Below, in pieces: positions 16,143 through 26,024 of a stretch of 64,000 nt of DNA. Position 1 is the stretch's first letter. Every line of letters starts with the position of its first letter. The DNA lies in assembly GCA_963780895.1 (NCBI GenBank), contig CAWAEG010000008.1:310001-374000 (forward strand), given 5' to 3'. Under the pieces are notes generated by a model. The model saw nothing but the letters and a program-made list of their open reading frames with translations, had not been told where the DNA came from and ran no database searches. Origin of the DNA: DASQFI01 sp963780895 (GTDB lineage: Bacteria; Acidobacteriota; Vicinamibacteria; Vicinamibacterales; SCN-69-37). Made by a program: the position numbers and the translations under genes.

Positions 16143-17286
16143 TCTTCCGCCCCTCGAATCGCTCGAGGAGTCGTTCCGCGAGATCCTCGGCAACGGCCGC
16201 GTGACGAACTTCGGCCGCTACGTGCAGCAGTTCGAGGCGGAAGCCGGGGCATATCTGGGCACCCAGGCGGTGTGTCTGTCATCGGCCACCGCGGGGCTCA
16301 TCATGACGCTCCAGGCGCTCGGCGTGCCGCGCGGCACGCGTGTCGTGATGCCGAGCTTCAGCTTCGTGGCGACGGGGCAGGCGGTGCTCTACGCGGGTTG
16401 CACACCGGTGTTCGTGGACATCGCCGACGACGGGAATGTCGACCCCGAGGACCTGGCCCGCGTGCTTCGGAGCACGATCGACGTCAGCGCCGCGCTCCTG
16501 GTGCACATGTACGGGTTGCCGTGCCGGACGGACGCGATCGACGCGGTCATCAACGAGGCGCGCGGATCCGGTGGCGCGCCGATTCCGGTGCTCTACGACG
16601 CGGCGCATGCGTTCGGCTCGGCGCACCAGGGCGTCAGAGTCGGCGGCAGCGGCGCCGCGGAGATCTTCTCGACGTCCGTGACGAAGGTCATGACGAGCGT
16701 CGAGGGCGGGATCGTCTCGAGCCATGACGATCGGCTCATCGCGCGCTTGAAGAAGATGCGCAACTACGGCATCGAGTCCCAGTACGACGCCCAGTACCCG
16801 GGCCTGAACGGGAAGATGAGCGAGTTCCACGCGCTCGTCGGCCTGCGGAATCTCGCCCGCCTCGACGAGCTGCTCGAGGCCCGCGCCACACGCGCGACGT
16901 TCTACGCGCGGATGATTCATCGCGCGACGTGTTTCCGCGTCATGGAGGCCCCGGCCGGAACGCGGTCGACGTACAAGGACTACACGATTCTCCTGCCGCC
17001 GAAGTTCAAGGCGAGCCGGGACGCGATCGTGCAGTTTCTCGCGGCACGAGGCATCGAGACGCGGGCGTACTTCTTCCCGCCGATCCACGAGCAGACGTTC
17101 TTCCGGAAGTACGCCGACCGGCCGCTGCCGGTGACGGAAGACCTCAGCCGGCGCGTGATCACGCTGCCGTTCTACTCGTCGATCACGGAGGACGAGATGC
17201 GGACGGTGGCCAAGGTCCTGGCCGAAGCAGAGGCCGCGTGCCGGCCCGATTCGGTCGGCCGCGTTCGTCAGGAGGCCCGCGCATGA
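16108..17286 (+). CDS. DegT/DnrJ/EryC1/StrS-family sugar aminotransferase
   Basis: PLP-dependent enzyme that aminates a nucleotide-linked keto sugar. The product is 392 aa, the usual length. Visible are the PLP-phosphate pocket SSATAGL near residue 58, VLYDAAHAFG (Asp stacking with the pyridine ring), and the catalytic Lys in STSVTKVMTSVEGG near 194. The ATG at 16108 lies 35 bp inside the end of the upstream glycosyltransferase. Together with the following epimerase and NeuD-like acyltransferase it suggests synthesis of an N-acylated amino sugar donor. The start of the next gene overlaps its stop (ATGA at 17283-17286). Confidence 0.93.
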   Translation: MSTQRIPLIKADLPPLESLEESFREILGNGRVTNFGRYVQQFEAEAGAYLGTQAVCLSSATAGLIMTLQALGVPRGTRVVMPSFSFVATGQAVLYAGCTPVFVDIADDGNVDPEDLARVLRSTIDVSAALLVHMYGLPCRTDAIDAVINEARGSGGAPIPVLYDAAHAFGSAHQGVRVGGSGAAEIFSTSVTKVMTSVEGGIVSSHDDRLIARLKKMRNYGIESQYDAQYPGLNGKMSEFHALVGLRNLARLDELLEARATRATFYARMIHRATCFRVMEAPAGTRSTYKDYTILLPPKFKASRDAIVQFLAARGIETRAYFFPPIHEQTFFRKYADRPLPVTEDLSRRVITLPFYSSITEDEMRTVAKVLAEAEAACRPDSVGRVRQEARA

Positions 17287-18335
17287 GAGTCCTCGTCACG
17301 GGCGGCGCCGGCTACCTCGGCTCGGTGCTCGTCCCGAAGCTCATCGCGCGCGGACATCAGGTCCGCATCGTGGACCTGGGCTATTTCGGCCTCGACCACC
17401 TGAAGCGGTTGACGCCGGCGCCCCAGGTCATCCGCGAAGACCTCCGCGCGATCGCGGCGTCGCCGAAGCTCGGGCGCGAGCTGCTCGACGGCTGCGACGC
17501 CGTGATCCACCTCGCCGCGATTTCGAATGATCCATCGGCCGACCTGCACCCGGATCTCACGGAAGAGGTGAACGTCGGCGTCACCGCGCGGCTGGCCGAG
17601 CTCGCGCGCGATCAGCGCGTGCAGTTCCTGTTTTCATCGTCGTGCTCGATCTATGGTGAGGCTGACCGTGAGATCGACGAGGGCGGCGCGACGAATCCGC
17701 TCACGGTCTACGCCAGCTCGAAGGTCACGGCAGAACAGATCCTCGGCGAGCTCGCGGACACGCGGTGGTCGCCCACGATTCTTCGCAATGGCACGCTCTT
17801 CGGCTATTCCTCGCGGATGCGGTTCGATCTGGTCGTCAACATCTTCAGTTTCCAGTCCGTGCTGTACGGACAGATCAAGGTCTTTGGCGACGGATCGCAG
17901 TGGCGTCCGTTCCTGCACGTGGGGGATTGCGCCCGAGCGTTCATTCATTTCCTCGAACATCCGGAACGCCGGCACCGCTGCTACAACATCGCGAACGAAA
18001 ACCTGCGGGTGGCCGATCTGGTCGGCGTCTTCGAAGCGCTCAATCCCCGTCTGCGCGTGCAGCACGTCCCGGCCCAGGATCAGGACCGTCGTAACTATCG
18101 CGTCTCCACCGCCCGGATGCTCGACGAAGGGTTCCGGCCGCGGACGAGTGTCGCGATCGGCAGCGAAGAGATGATCGACGCGATCGTCTCGGGCCTGATT
18201 CCCGACCCGGAGTCGATTTTCTACCGCAACGCCAAGTGGCTGAAGGAACTGACGCAGATCGGGTCGATGGGCCATCGCGAGCTCGTCGGCCTGATCGAGA
18301 CCTTCAAGCACGTCGGCCCGGAAGCGCGGGGCTGA
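17283..18335 (+). CDS. NAD-dependent sugar epimerase/dehydratase
   Basis: Short-chain dehydrogenase/reductase acting on a nucleotide sugar. The product is 350 aa. The Rossmann motif GGAGYLG is at residues 7-13. Catalytic SSSCSIYG and YASSK (Tyr-x3-Lys) follow at about 122 and 147. The ATG at 17283 overlaps the previous stop by 4 bp; a longer in-frame extension inside the aminotransferase gene is a shadow. It most resembles extended-SDR nucleoside-diphosphate-sugar epimerases; the exact reaction (4-epimerase versus dehydratase/reductase) is not resolvable from motifs. Confidence 0.9.
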   Translation: MRVLVTGGAGYLGSVLVPKLIARGHQVRIVDLGYFGLDHLKRLTPAPQVIREDLRAIAASPKLGRELLDGCDAVIHLAAISNDPSADLHPDLTEEVNVGVTARLAELARDQRVQFLFSSSCSIYGEADREIDEGGATNPLTVYASSKVTAEQILGELADTRWSPTILRNGTLFGYSSRMRFDLVVNIFSFQSVLYGQIKVFGDGSQWRPFLHVGDCARAFIHFLEHPERRHRCYNIANENLRVADLVGVFEALNPRLRVQHVPAQDQDRRNYRVSTARMLDEGFRPRTSVAIGSEEMIDAIVSGLIPDPESIFYRNAKWLKELTQIGSMGHRELVGLIETFKHVGPEARG

Positions 18336-18353
18336 CCCCAGGATTGCCCGCCG

Positions 18354-19031
18354 ATGCCATTCCCAGCAGCCCAGCCAGGCGATCTCGCCGTGCTCGTCAT
18401 CGGCGCCGGCGGCCACGCGGCGGAAGTGTGCTCCTACGTGGGCGACGTGCGCCGGGCCGGTGCCGCGATGCGGCTCCTGGGATGCCTCGACGACGGGAAG
18501 CCGGTCGGGCGCTGCGGACCGGTCGAGATCATCGGGGACGTGTCGATGCTCGAGCGCCTGGCGCGCACCGAGCCACGGCTCCGGTGCATCGTCGCCGTTG
18601 GCGACAACGCCACGCGCAAGCGCCTGGCCGAACGGGTCGACGCGCTGGGCGTCCCGGACATCTGGCTGACGCTGCGGCACCCGGCGGCCCTCGTGGGACT
18701 GGACGTGACGCTCGGGCCGGGCACGTGCCTGGCGCCGGGGAGCATCATCACCGCGCGTGTGCGCATCGGCGCGCACGTCATCCTCAACGTGAACGCGTCG
18801 ATCTCGCACGACGCCGTGGTCGGTGACTTCGTGAATCTGAACCCGGGCGCGGCCGCAGCCGGGAACACGCGCCTCGGCGACGGCTGCTACATCGGGGCCG
18901 GCGCGACGGTCATCGACAAGGTCTCGGTCGGGGAGTGGACGATCGTCGGCGCCGGCGCCGCCGTCGTGCGCGACCTGCCGCCCAACGTCACCGCCGTCGG
19001 CGTGCCGGCGCGCGTGATCAAGCAGCGATGA
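18354..19031 (+). CDS. NeuD/PglD-family sugar O- or N-acyltransferase
   Basis: Left-handed beta-helix acetyltransferase modifying a sugar. The product is 225 aa. An N-terminal nucleotide-sugar binding Rossmann-like domain carries the signature VIGAGGHA (residues 15-22). From about residue 115 hexapeptide repeats form the coil, with catalytic His in ISHDAVVGD. The C-terminal GVPARVIK end is typical. Context with the DegT aminotransferase points to acetylation of the amino sugar made by it (PglD-like), which is inference. Its stop overlaps the start of the next gene (ATGA). Confidence 0.92.
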   Translation: MPFPAAQPGDLAVLVIGAGGHAAEVCSYVGDVRRAGAAMRLLGCLDDGKPVGRCGPVEIIGDVSMLERLARTEPRLRCIVAVGDNATRKRLAERVDALGVPDIWLTLRHPAALVGLDVTLGPGTCLAPGSIITARVRIGAHVILNVNASISHDAVVGDFVNLNPGAAAAGNTRLGDGCYIGAGATVIDKVSVGEWTIVGAGAAVVRDLPPNVTAVGVPARVIKQR

Positions 19032-19997
19032 CCTCGACACCTCTTCTCAGCGTCGTCATCCCCAGCTACAACTACGCGCGGTTCCTGGGCGACTGCCTGA
19101 CGAGCATCTTCAACCAGACCAACGCGCCGCCGTTCGAGGTGGTCGTCGTTGACGACGGGTCGACCGACGAGACGCCGCAGGTGCTCGAGATGTACGCCGA
19201 CCCGTGCCTGCGCGTCGTCCGCCACGATCGCAATCGCGGCCACGTCACGACCGTCAACGAGGCGCTCGGACTCGCGCGCGGCACGTTCATCGCCCGGATC
19301 GATCCCGACGATCGGTACCGGCCGCACTTCATGTCCGAGGTCTGCCGCGTGCTCGCGGACGAACCCCGACGTCGGCTTCGTCTACGGCCGCGCGGCGCTC
19401 ATCGACGAGCGCGGCGTGGAGACCGGCACGATTACGGCGGCGCCGCACGAAGGCGATTTCAAGGGCAGCGAGTTCATCCGCCTGCTGGAACAGAACTTCG
19501 TTTGCGCGCCGGCGGCCGCGGGCCGCCGGGAAGCCTGGCTCGAGCATGTTCCGGTGCCCGCCGGGCTGGCGTTCAACGACTGGTACTTCAGCGTCCTCAT
19601 CGCGCGGAAGCATCCCTTCTACTTCCTGGACGACGTCATCGCGGACTATCGGGTGCACGGCGCGAACCATCACACGAAGATTTCGAAGGACGGATCGGAG
19701 GAGCGGTCGATCTTCTGGCTCCTCGATCGCGTCTTCGAGCCGCAGGAGGATGGGTTCCCGTTCGAGCCGAGCCGTGAGGACGTCATGCGCCGCGTCTACG
19801 GCGCGCACTACCTCGACCTGGCCGAAAAGTATTTCGGCTTCGGACACAACGCCGACGCGCGCCGCTGTTATCTCGCGGCGATCCGGTGCCGGCCGTCGTA
19901 CCTGAGCGATCCCGGCGTCGCGCGACGGTTCGGCGCGACCGTTCTGAGCCGCACGATGTACGACAAGACGAAGGCGCTCCTCGGGCGCGGACGATGA
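19028..19997 (+). CDS. Glycosyltransferase family 2, interrupted by a +1 frameshift
   Basis: Inverting GT-A glycosyltransferase. The first frame (ATG 19028) encodes the nucleotide-binding half: VVIPSYNYARFLGDC, VVVDDGSTDET and the metal-binding DPDD near residue 100. At the CCCC run 19364-19367 the conserved sequence moves to the next frame, resuming as DVGFVYGRAAL and running to the TGA at 19995-19997. Deleting one C restores a continuous reading ADEPDVGFVYG. Overall about 322 aa, normal for the family. The junction in a homopolymer suggests sequencing error, but a true pseudogene is possible. ATGA overlaps at both ends show it sits in the coupled glycosyltransferase run. Confidence 0.82.
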
Positions 19998-21367
19998 AGG
20001 TCCTGCACGTGACTTTTTCGTACGCCCCCGACCCCATGGGAGGCACGGAGGTCTACGTGGGCGACGTGTGCCGCCGTCTATGGGCCGACGGCGTGCGTGC
20101 CGTGATCGCGGCACCCGGCGCGCAGGCTGCCAGCTACGCGATGGACGGCGTCCCGGTGCGGCGGTTTCCGTTTCAGTCGCAGCCCGACGGGCTCGAGGCG
20201 CTCTACGGCGGGGGTGATTCGGTCGCGGCTTTCGCGTTCGACGCGGTGCTCGAGGCCGAACGGCCGGACCTCGTGCACCAGCACGCGCTGACACCGGCCT
20301 GTTCCGGCGAGCTGATCGCGCGCGCGAAGAAACGCGGACTCCCTGTCGTGTTCACCTACCACACGCCCACGGTGTCGTGTCAGCGCGGCACGATGCTCCG
20401 CTGGGGCAGCGAAGAATGCGACGGCCGTCTCGACGTTCGGCAATGTACGGCCTGCACCCTCCACGGCCTGGGTCTCAACCGCACCGTGAGCCGGATGATC
20501 GCGTCGGCCCCCGAAGCCGTCGGTGAAGCGATCGCGCATGCCGGGCTCTCGGGCGGCGGGTGGACGGCCCTGCGGATGTCGACGCTGATGAAGCGGCGTC
20601 ACGACGAGATCAGACGCGTGCTCACGAGTGTCGATCGCGTAGTCGTGCTGGCTGATTGGGTCAGACGCGTGCTACGCGCCAATGGCATACCGGACCGCAA
20701 GCTGATGTTGGCTCCGCATGGCGTCGCGCGCGTCGAACCCGCGGCGCGAACGGCGTGGGATGCGCGATACGTCAGGCTGGCCCACCTCGGCCGCCTCGAG
20801 GCGAACAAAGGCACGGGGCTTTTGATCGAGGCGTTGCGCGCGATTCCCGACGCGCCACTGACCCTCGACATCTTTGGCATCACGCAAAGTGACGCCGACC
20901 GTCAGGAGCTCGATCGCGTGCGCGGCCTGACGGAAGGCGACAGCCGGATCCGGTTCCTGCCGCCGCTCGATCACGCGACGATCACGACGCGCCTCGCCGC
21001 CTTCGACGCCGTCGTCGTGCCGTCGCAGTTGCTCGAGACGGGCCCGCTCGTCGTGCTCGAAGCCTTTGCCGCCGGCGTGCCCGTGATCGGATCGGCGCTC
21101 GGCGGGATCGCCGAGAAAGTCAGGAGCGGGGTGGACGGGTGGCTGGTGAGTCCGCACGATTCCGTCGAGGCGTGGCGCGAGATCCTCGTCCGCTGCGCCA
21201 GCGATCGGACGCTCCTCACAGGACTGCGCGAACGGATCGTGCCGCCGCGATCGCTCGACGATGCGGCTCACGAAATGCGGCGGCTGTATGGGGAGGTGCT
21301 CGCTGAGCGCGTCGCGGCGAACGCTTCGGAATCGACCGGTATGCACGCCGGAACAGGTCGGGCCTGA
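19994..21367 (+). CDS. Glycosyltransferase family 4 with Cys-rich insert
   Basis: GT-B glycosyltransferase. The product is 457 aa from the ATG at 19994 (ATGA overlap with the frameshifted GT2). N-terminal HVTFSYAPDPMGGTEVYV holds the GGTE glycine loop. Near residues 125-155 four cysteines (VSCQRG, EECDG, QCTACT) form a Cys cluster seen in a GT4 subgroup. The donor-site acidic region reads ETGPLVVLEAFAAGVPVIG. It is followed by the next glycosyltransferase with a TGATG overlap. Confidence 0.9.
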   Translation: MKVLHVTFSYAPDPMGGTEVYVGDVCRRLWADGVRAVIAAPGAQAASYAMDGVPVRRFPFQSQPDGLEALYGGGDSVAAFAFDAVLEAERPDLVHQHALTPACSGELIARAKKRGLPVVFTYHTPTVSCQRGTMLRWGSEECDGRLDVRQCTACTLHGLGLNRTVSRMIASAPEAVGEAIAHAGLSGGGWTALRMSTLMKRRHDEIRRVLTSVDRVVVLADWVRRVLRANGIPDRKLMLAPHGVARVEPAARTAWDARYVRLAHLGRLEANKGTGLLIEALRAIPDAPLTLDIFGITQSDADRQELDRVRGLTEGDSRIRFLPPLDHATITTRLAAFDAVVVPSQLLETGPLVVLEAFAAGVPVIGSALGGIAEKVRSGVDGWLVSPHDSVEAWREILVRCASDRTLLTGLRERIVPPRSLDDAAHEMRRLYGEVLAERVAANASESTGMHAGTGRA

Positions 21368-22554
21368 TGGCGATTGCGGCTGCCTCGACCGCGGCACACA
21401 AACGGCCAGGCCCGGGGCCTCGGGTCATGTATCTGCAATACACGAACCCTGCGGCTTACCCGCCGCTCGAGCACAGCGCGTCGATCCTGGCCGAGGCCGG
21501 GTGTGACGTGCTGCTCATTGGAACCGGCGTCCCGAACGAGCCGCTGAAGTTCCGGCAGAGCGATCGCATCCGCGTGAAGCTCATGCCGTTCGAGCCTGGT
21601 GGCTGGCGGCAGAAGGTGCACTACGCGAAGTTCGCGAGCTGGGCCGCGGCCGCCTCGCGCGAGTGGCAGCCGGACTGGGTGTACGTCTCGGATCCGCTGG
21701 CGTGCCCGGCGGCGCTGGCCCTGGGGCAGCTCGTGGACACGCGCTTCATCTACCACGAGCACGACTCACCGGCGCTCGACGCCGGGACTCAGTCGGCCTT
21801 CATGCGCGTCGTGCTGAGCGCGCGGCGAGCGGTGGCGGCCCGCGCGGCGCTCTGCGTGCTGCCGAACGACGAGCGGGCCGAGATTTTCCGCCAGCAGACC
21901 GGACGTCGTGACGGAGTCGTCACGGTGTGGAACTGCCCGATGCGCGGCGAGGCCGGCGTGAAGCGGCAGACCGCGGCGTCGCCGGCGCTCAAAGTGCTGT
22001 ACCACGGATCGATCGTCCCGGCGCGCCTGCCGGCCGCCGTCGTGGACGCGCTCGCGACGTTACCCGAGCGGGTCTCGCTCGTCATCGCCGGTTACGAGAC
22101 GGCCGGCCACCCCGGCTACGTCGACGCACTTCGGCAGCGTGCCCGTGAGCTCGGCGTCGCCGATCGCCTCACTTTCACGGGCACGATTCCGACACGCGAT
22201 GAGCTCATGCGGCAGTGCCGCACCTGTGATGTGGGTCTGGCGCTCCTGCCGAGCGAGTCCACCGATCTCAACGAGCGGGCGATGGTGGGCGCGTCGAACA
22301 AAGCCTTCGACTATCTCGCCTGCGGCCTCGCGCTGCTCGTGAGCGACATGCCCGGATGGCGCGAGACGTTTGCCGAACCAGGCTTCGCACGCGCCTGCGA
22401 TCCCGCGTCGCCGCCGAGCATCGCCGCCGCGCTTCGCTGGCTGCTGGACCACCCTGACGAACGCCTCGAAATGGGGGAGCGCGGCCGGCAGCGGATCGCG
22501 GCTGACTGGAACTACGACCATCAGTTTGCGCCCGTGCTGGCGCGGATCGTCTGA
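21367..22554 (+). CDS. Glycosyltransferase family 4
   Basis: GT-B glycosyltransferase. The product is 395 aa. Its start ATG overlaps the upstream stop (TGATG at 21365-21369) and its stop is immediately followed by the next ATG at 22555, so translation is coupled. The N-half has IYHEHDSPALDAG. The C-half has a Rossmann donor domain starting KVLYHGSIVPARLP and ends with the usual LACGLALLVSDMPGWRE. The canonical E-x7-E is weakly conserved (NKAFDYLACGL), as in GT4 members related to WsaF/capsule enzymes. Confidence 0.87.
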   Translation: MAIAAASTAAHKRPGPGPRVMYLQYTNPAAYPPLEHSASILAEAGCDVLLIGTGVPNEPLKFRQSDRIRVKLMPFEPGGWRQKVHYAKFASWAAAASREWQPDWVYVSDPLACPAALALGQLVDTRFIYHEHDSPALDAGTQSAFMRVVLSARRAVAARAALCVLPNDERAEIFRQQTGRRDGVVTVWNCPMRGEAGVKRQTAASPALKVLYHGSIVPARLPAAVVDALATLPERVSLVIAGYETAGHPGYVDALRQRARELGVADRLTFTGTIPTRDELMRQCRTCDVGLALLPSESTDLNERAMVGASNKAFDYLACGLALLVSDMPGWRETFAEPGFARACDPASPPSIAAALRWLLDHPDERLEMGERGRQRIAADWNYDHQFAPVLARIV

Positions 22555-23746
22555 ATGCTGGCCGTCATCGAAACGCATCCGCAGCCGTCCCACGCGCCGG
22601 TGTACCGCGCGCTGCAACAGAACCTGGGCGTGCCGGTGACGGCAATCTACGGTTCCGATTTCAGCGTGGCCGGCCATCGGGCCGACGACGGCGACGGTGC
22701 GCTCACGTGGGACGCGGATCTGCTTTCCGGCTACACACCGCTGTTCCTGGCACGAGTGGCTTCAGGTGGCGGGACGACCGCTGACACGGTTTCGACGGGC
22801 GGTCTCCGAGACATGCTTCGCGCCGTGCGGCCGGCCGCGGTGCTCATCGCCGGTCACAGCCCGAGGTTCTATCGCCGGGCCTGGCTCGAGGCCTGGCGTG
22901 CGGGAACCCCCATCCTGTTTCGCGGCGAGACGGTCGATGACAAGGAGTCCGCCGGCTTGCGGAGCCAGATGCGAAAGCGCACGCTCGCGCTGGCCTATCG
23001 CAGCTGCGATCGGCTCCTCTATGTCGGCCAGCGGTCCCTGGCGCACTTCCGCGACCTGGGCGTGGCCCGCGACCGCCTGGAGTTCTCGCCGTACTGCGTG
23101 GACGTCATTCCTTTTGCGAGCCGACGAAGCCGCGCGCGCGCAGTTTCGCGCACTGACGCGCCGGTCACTCGGCTTCAAAGACGACCAGATCGTGTTGCTC
23201 TTCGCCGGCACGGTGAGCCGTCACAAGGGTGTCGACCTGCTGCCCGCGGCGATCCGGCACACGCCCGACGCGCTTCGCGCGCGCGTGGTGCTGATGGTCG
23301 TCGGCGACGGCCCGCAGCTCGACGAGGTCAACGCGCAGACGGCCGCCAATCCGGCCGTGCCTGCCGTATTCGTCGGATGTCAGAGCCGCCGCGCCTTGAG
23401 CGCCTTCTACCACGCCGCCGACGCGCTGGTGCTGCCCAGCCGCCATTCGGAATCGTGGGGCGCCGTCGTCAACGAGGCGCTGCACCACGGCGTGCCGTGC
23501 ATCGTCTCCGATCGCGTCGGGTGTGTGCCGGACTTGATCGAAGAAGGCCGGACGGGGCAGGTGTTCGAATCGGATTCAGTGGCCGCTCTCGCGCTGGCGA
23601 TCGAGGCCGCACAGGCGTTCGTCGGGCGCGCGAGCATCCGGCATGCCTGTCGCGAAAAGGTGTCGCACTACAGCATCAGACGCGCGGCCGAGGGCATCGC
23701 GCGCGCGTACGCCGCGGTGTCGGCGCCGGTGGGGGCTCCCGCATGA
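22555..23746 (+). CDS. Glycosyltransferase family 4, interrupted by a +1 frameshift
   Basis: GT-B glycosyltransferase in two frames. The N-terminal half from ATG 22555 reads MLAVIETHPQPSHAPVYRAL to VDVIPF near residue 187. After the TTTT run at 23112-23115 the donor-binding half continues one frame over (ADEAARAQF, VLLFAGTVSRHKG, SESWGAVVNEALHHGVP) to the TGA at 23744-23746. Removing one T gives a continuous protein of about 396 aa. The first frame happens to stay open into the following gene, which would give a false fusion. It overlaps the next start by ATGA. Confidence 0.83.
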
Positions 23747-24819
23747 CGTCACGCGTCACGCCCGCGCGGCTGCTCATCGTCGGCAACCCGGATCCTGTGC
23801 ACGTTGGGAGCCACTTTCACAAGGCCGCGGCGTCGAGCGGCATCGAAACCCGTCTGTGTGACACCCGCGAGGCGTACGCGGCGCCGGCCTGGCGACAGAA
23901 GACCGACTGGTGGATCCGCGGGCATCGTCCGGCCCGGCTCGTGCAGTTCGGCGGCCGGGTGCTGCAGGCCGTGCGGAGCTTTGCCCCCGATGTCGTGCTC
24001 ACGACGGGCATCGCGCCGGTCGACGCGGCCACGCTCGCGACGATTGGCGAGCTTGGCAGCGTGCGAGTGAACTTTCTCACCGACGATCCGTGGAATCCGG
24101 CGCACCGCGCGCCCTGGTTTCTGGACGCGATCCAGGAATACGACCGCGTGTTTACCCCGCGGCAGGCGAATGTCGGCGATCTCGAAGCCGCCGGCGTCCC
24201 CGCCGTGTCCATGCTCCCGTTCGGCTACGCACCGGACGTGCACTATCCCGAAGCGCCCGCGCCAGCCGAAGCGCATGAATGGGAGGCCGACGTGATGGTT
24301 GCCGGCGGCGCCGATCGCGATCGGATTGACATCCTCGCGCCGCTCATCCGTGCCGGATTCCGCGTGGCGTTGTATGGCGGCTACTGGGATCGGTTTCGCG
24401 AAACGCGCGACGTCGCGCGAGGGCCGGTCGGCGCGCCTGGCTTGCGGCGCGCGACGGGCGCCGCGAAGGTGTGCCTGGGCCTCGTCAGACGCGCCAATCG
24501 CGACGGGCACTGCATGCGGACCTACGAAGTTCCGGCGATGGGCGGCTGTCTCGTGGCCGAGGACACGGCCGATCATCGCGCGCTTTTCGGAGCCGACGGG
24601 GAAGCCGTCGCCTACTTCACGCACGCGGAAGACGCACTCGAGAAGGTCGCCGCGCTCGTTCGACGCGCCGACCTGCGCCTGGACCTTTCCCGGCGCGCGC
24701 ATGCCATTGTCACGACCGGGGCCCACACGTACGCGGACCGCCTGCAGACGATGTGGCAGGCCATCGCCTCGAGTCCGACGACGCGAGCTTCGGCGCTGAC
24801 GCCCCAGGTGTCTCGATGA
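23743..24819 (+). CDS. CgeB-like glycosyltransferase
   Basis: The product is 358 aa from ATG 23743. Sequence features match the CgeB/DUF3880-glycosyltransferase group: an N-terminal Rossmann half with VVLTTGIAPVD and NFLTDDPWNP, then a glycosyl-transferase 1_2-like C-terminal domain with YGGYWDRF, RTYEVPAMGGCLVAED and HTYADRLQTMW. In spore and capsule systems such proteins glycosylate surface polymers; the substrate is unknown here. Coupled by ATGA overlap on both sides. Confidence 0.82.
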   Translation: MTSRVTPARLLIVGNPDPVHVGSHFHKAAASSGIETRLCDTREAYAAPAWRQKTDWWIRGHRPARLVQFGGRVLQAVRSFAPDVVLTTGIAPVDAATLATIGELGSVRVNFLTDDPWNPAHRAPWFLDAIQEYDRVFTPRQANVGDLEAAGVPAVSMLPFGYAPDVHYPEAPAPAEAHEWEADVMVAGGADRDRIDILAPLIRAGFRVALYGGYWDRFRETRDVARGPVGAPGLRRATGAAKVCLGLVRRANRDGHCMRTYEVPAMGGCLVAEDTADHRALFGADGEAVAYFTHAEDALEKVAALVRRADLRLDLSRRAHAIVTTGAHTYADRLQTMWQAIASSPTTRASALTPQVSR

Positions 24820-26024
24820 TCGCCTCCCTCAAGATCGCGATCGTCGTCCACGGGCGCTTTCATGGGTTCGACCTCGCGCGCGCGCTGATGGAGCGCGGCC
24901 ACGACGTGACGGTCTTCACGAATTATCCGACGTGGGCTGTGGCGCGGTTCGGGATTCCGCCGGCCCACTCGCGCTGTTTTCCCATGCACGGGCTGCTTTC
25001 ACGAGCCGTGGGACGGCTGCCGAAAGCGACCGTCGGCGATCAGGAGGCGCGCCTCCACAAGATGTTTGGCCGCTGGGCCGAGCGCGAGCTCAGAGGCGAG
25101 CGCTGGGATGTCATTCACTGCTGGAGCGGCGTTTCGGAAGAGCTGCTCGCCTCCACCCGTGTCGAGTCGTCGCTCACGCTACTGATGCGCGGCTCGGCCC
25201 ACATCAGCGTGCAGTCACGGCTTCTCGAGGAGGAAGAGACGCGGACGGGCGTCGCCCTCGATCGGCCGAGCGAGTGGATGATCGAGCGCGAGCTTCGCGA
25301 GTACGAGCTGGCCGACCGCATCCTCGTGCTGTCGACCTTTTCGCGACAGTCGTTCGAAGACGAAGGCACGCCGCCCGCGAGGATCAGCACCGTGCCGCTC
25401 GGCGTCCGCGTGGAGGCATTCCGGCCCCCCGCCGAAGTGGTCGAAGATCGGCGCCAGCGAATCCTGACGGGGCAGCCCCTGCGGGTCCTGTTCGTCGGCG
25501 CCGTTTCCTATCGCAAGGGGTTCAAGGACTTCGCCACGGTCATCGAGAAGCTTCAGGGCCGCGGCTTCGAGTTCCAGCTCGTCGGGCCGATCCTCCCCGA
25601 GTGCGCGCCGCTCGTCGATCGGCTCCGTTCGACGGCCACGTTCGTCGGCAAACGCCGTCAGGCGGACTTGCCATCCTCGTATCACGCCGCCGACCTGTTT
25701 CTGTTTCCCACGATCGAAGACGGGTTTCCGGCGGTCATGGCGCAGGCGAAAGCGGCGGCGCTGCCCATCGTCACGACGGCGCACGGCGCGGGCCTCGACA
25801 TCGTGACGCCCGGACAGGACGGATGGATCGTGCCGGTCCGTGAACCGGCCGCCATCGTCGACCGGCTGATCTGGTGCGGCGCGAACCGCGAGATCGTCGC
25901 CCGCGTCGTCCAACGCGTCTACGACACGTTCCGGCCGCGTGACTGGCACCAGGTTGCCGCGGATTTCGAGGCCGTGTGCCTGCGCGAGACGCGCGCCCGT
26001 GTGGCGGAGCCGGCCCATGTCTGA
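24816..26024 (+). CDS. Glycosyltransferase family 4
   Basis: The product is 402 aa from ATG 24816. N-terminal IAIVVHGRFHGFDLARAL is a Gly-rich acceptor loop. C-terminal VLFVGAVSYRKGFKDF and PTIEDGFPAVMAQAKAAALP are the standard GT4 donor motifs, with EDGFP aligning to the E-x7-E site. ATGA overlap upstream; its last 8 bp overlap the start of the polymerase-like gene. Confidence 0.88.
   Translation: MIASLKIAIVVHGRFHGFDLARALMERGHDVTVFTNYPTWAVARFGIPPAHSRCFPMHGLLSRAVGRLPKATVGDQEARLHKMFGRWAERELRGERWDVIHCWSGVSEELLASTRVESSLTLLMRGSAHISVQSRLLEEEETRTGVALDRPSEWMIERELREYELADRILVLSTFSRQSFEDEGTPPARISTVPLGVRVEAFRPPAEVVEDRRQRILTGQPLRVLFVGAVSYRKGFKDFATVIEKLQGRGFEFQLVGPILPECAPLVDRLRSTATFVGKRRQADLPSSYHAADLFLFPTIEDGFPAVMAQAKAAALPIVTTAHGAGLDIVTPGQDGWIVPVREPAAIVDRLIWCGANREIVARVVQRVYDTFRPRDWHQVAADFEAVCLRETRARVAEPAHV

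Noticed and set aside
22555..24819. Apparent 754-aa double glycosyltransferase
   Set aside because: The middle part is out of frame; the first protein's C-terminal half continues one frame over and stops at 23746, and a separate CgeB-like gene starts at 23743.
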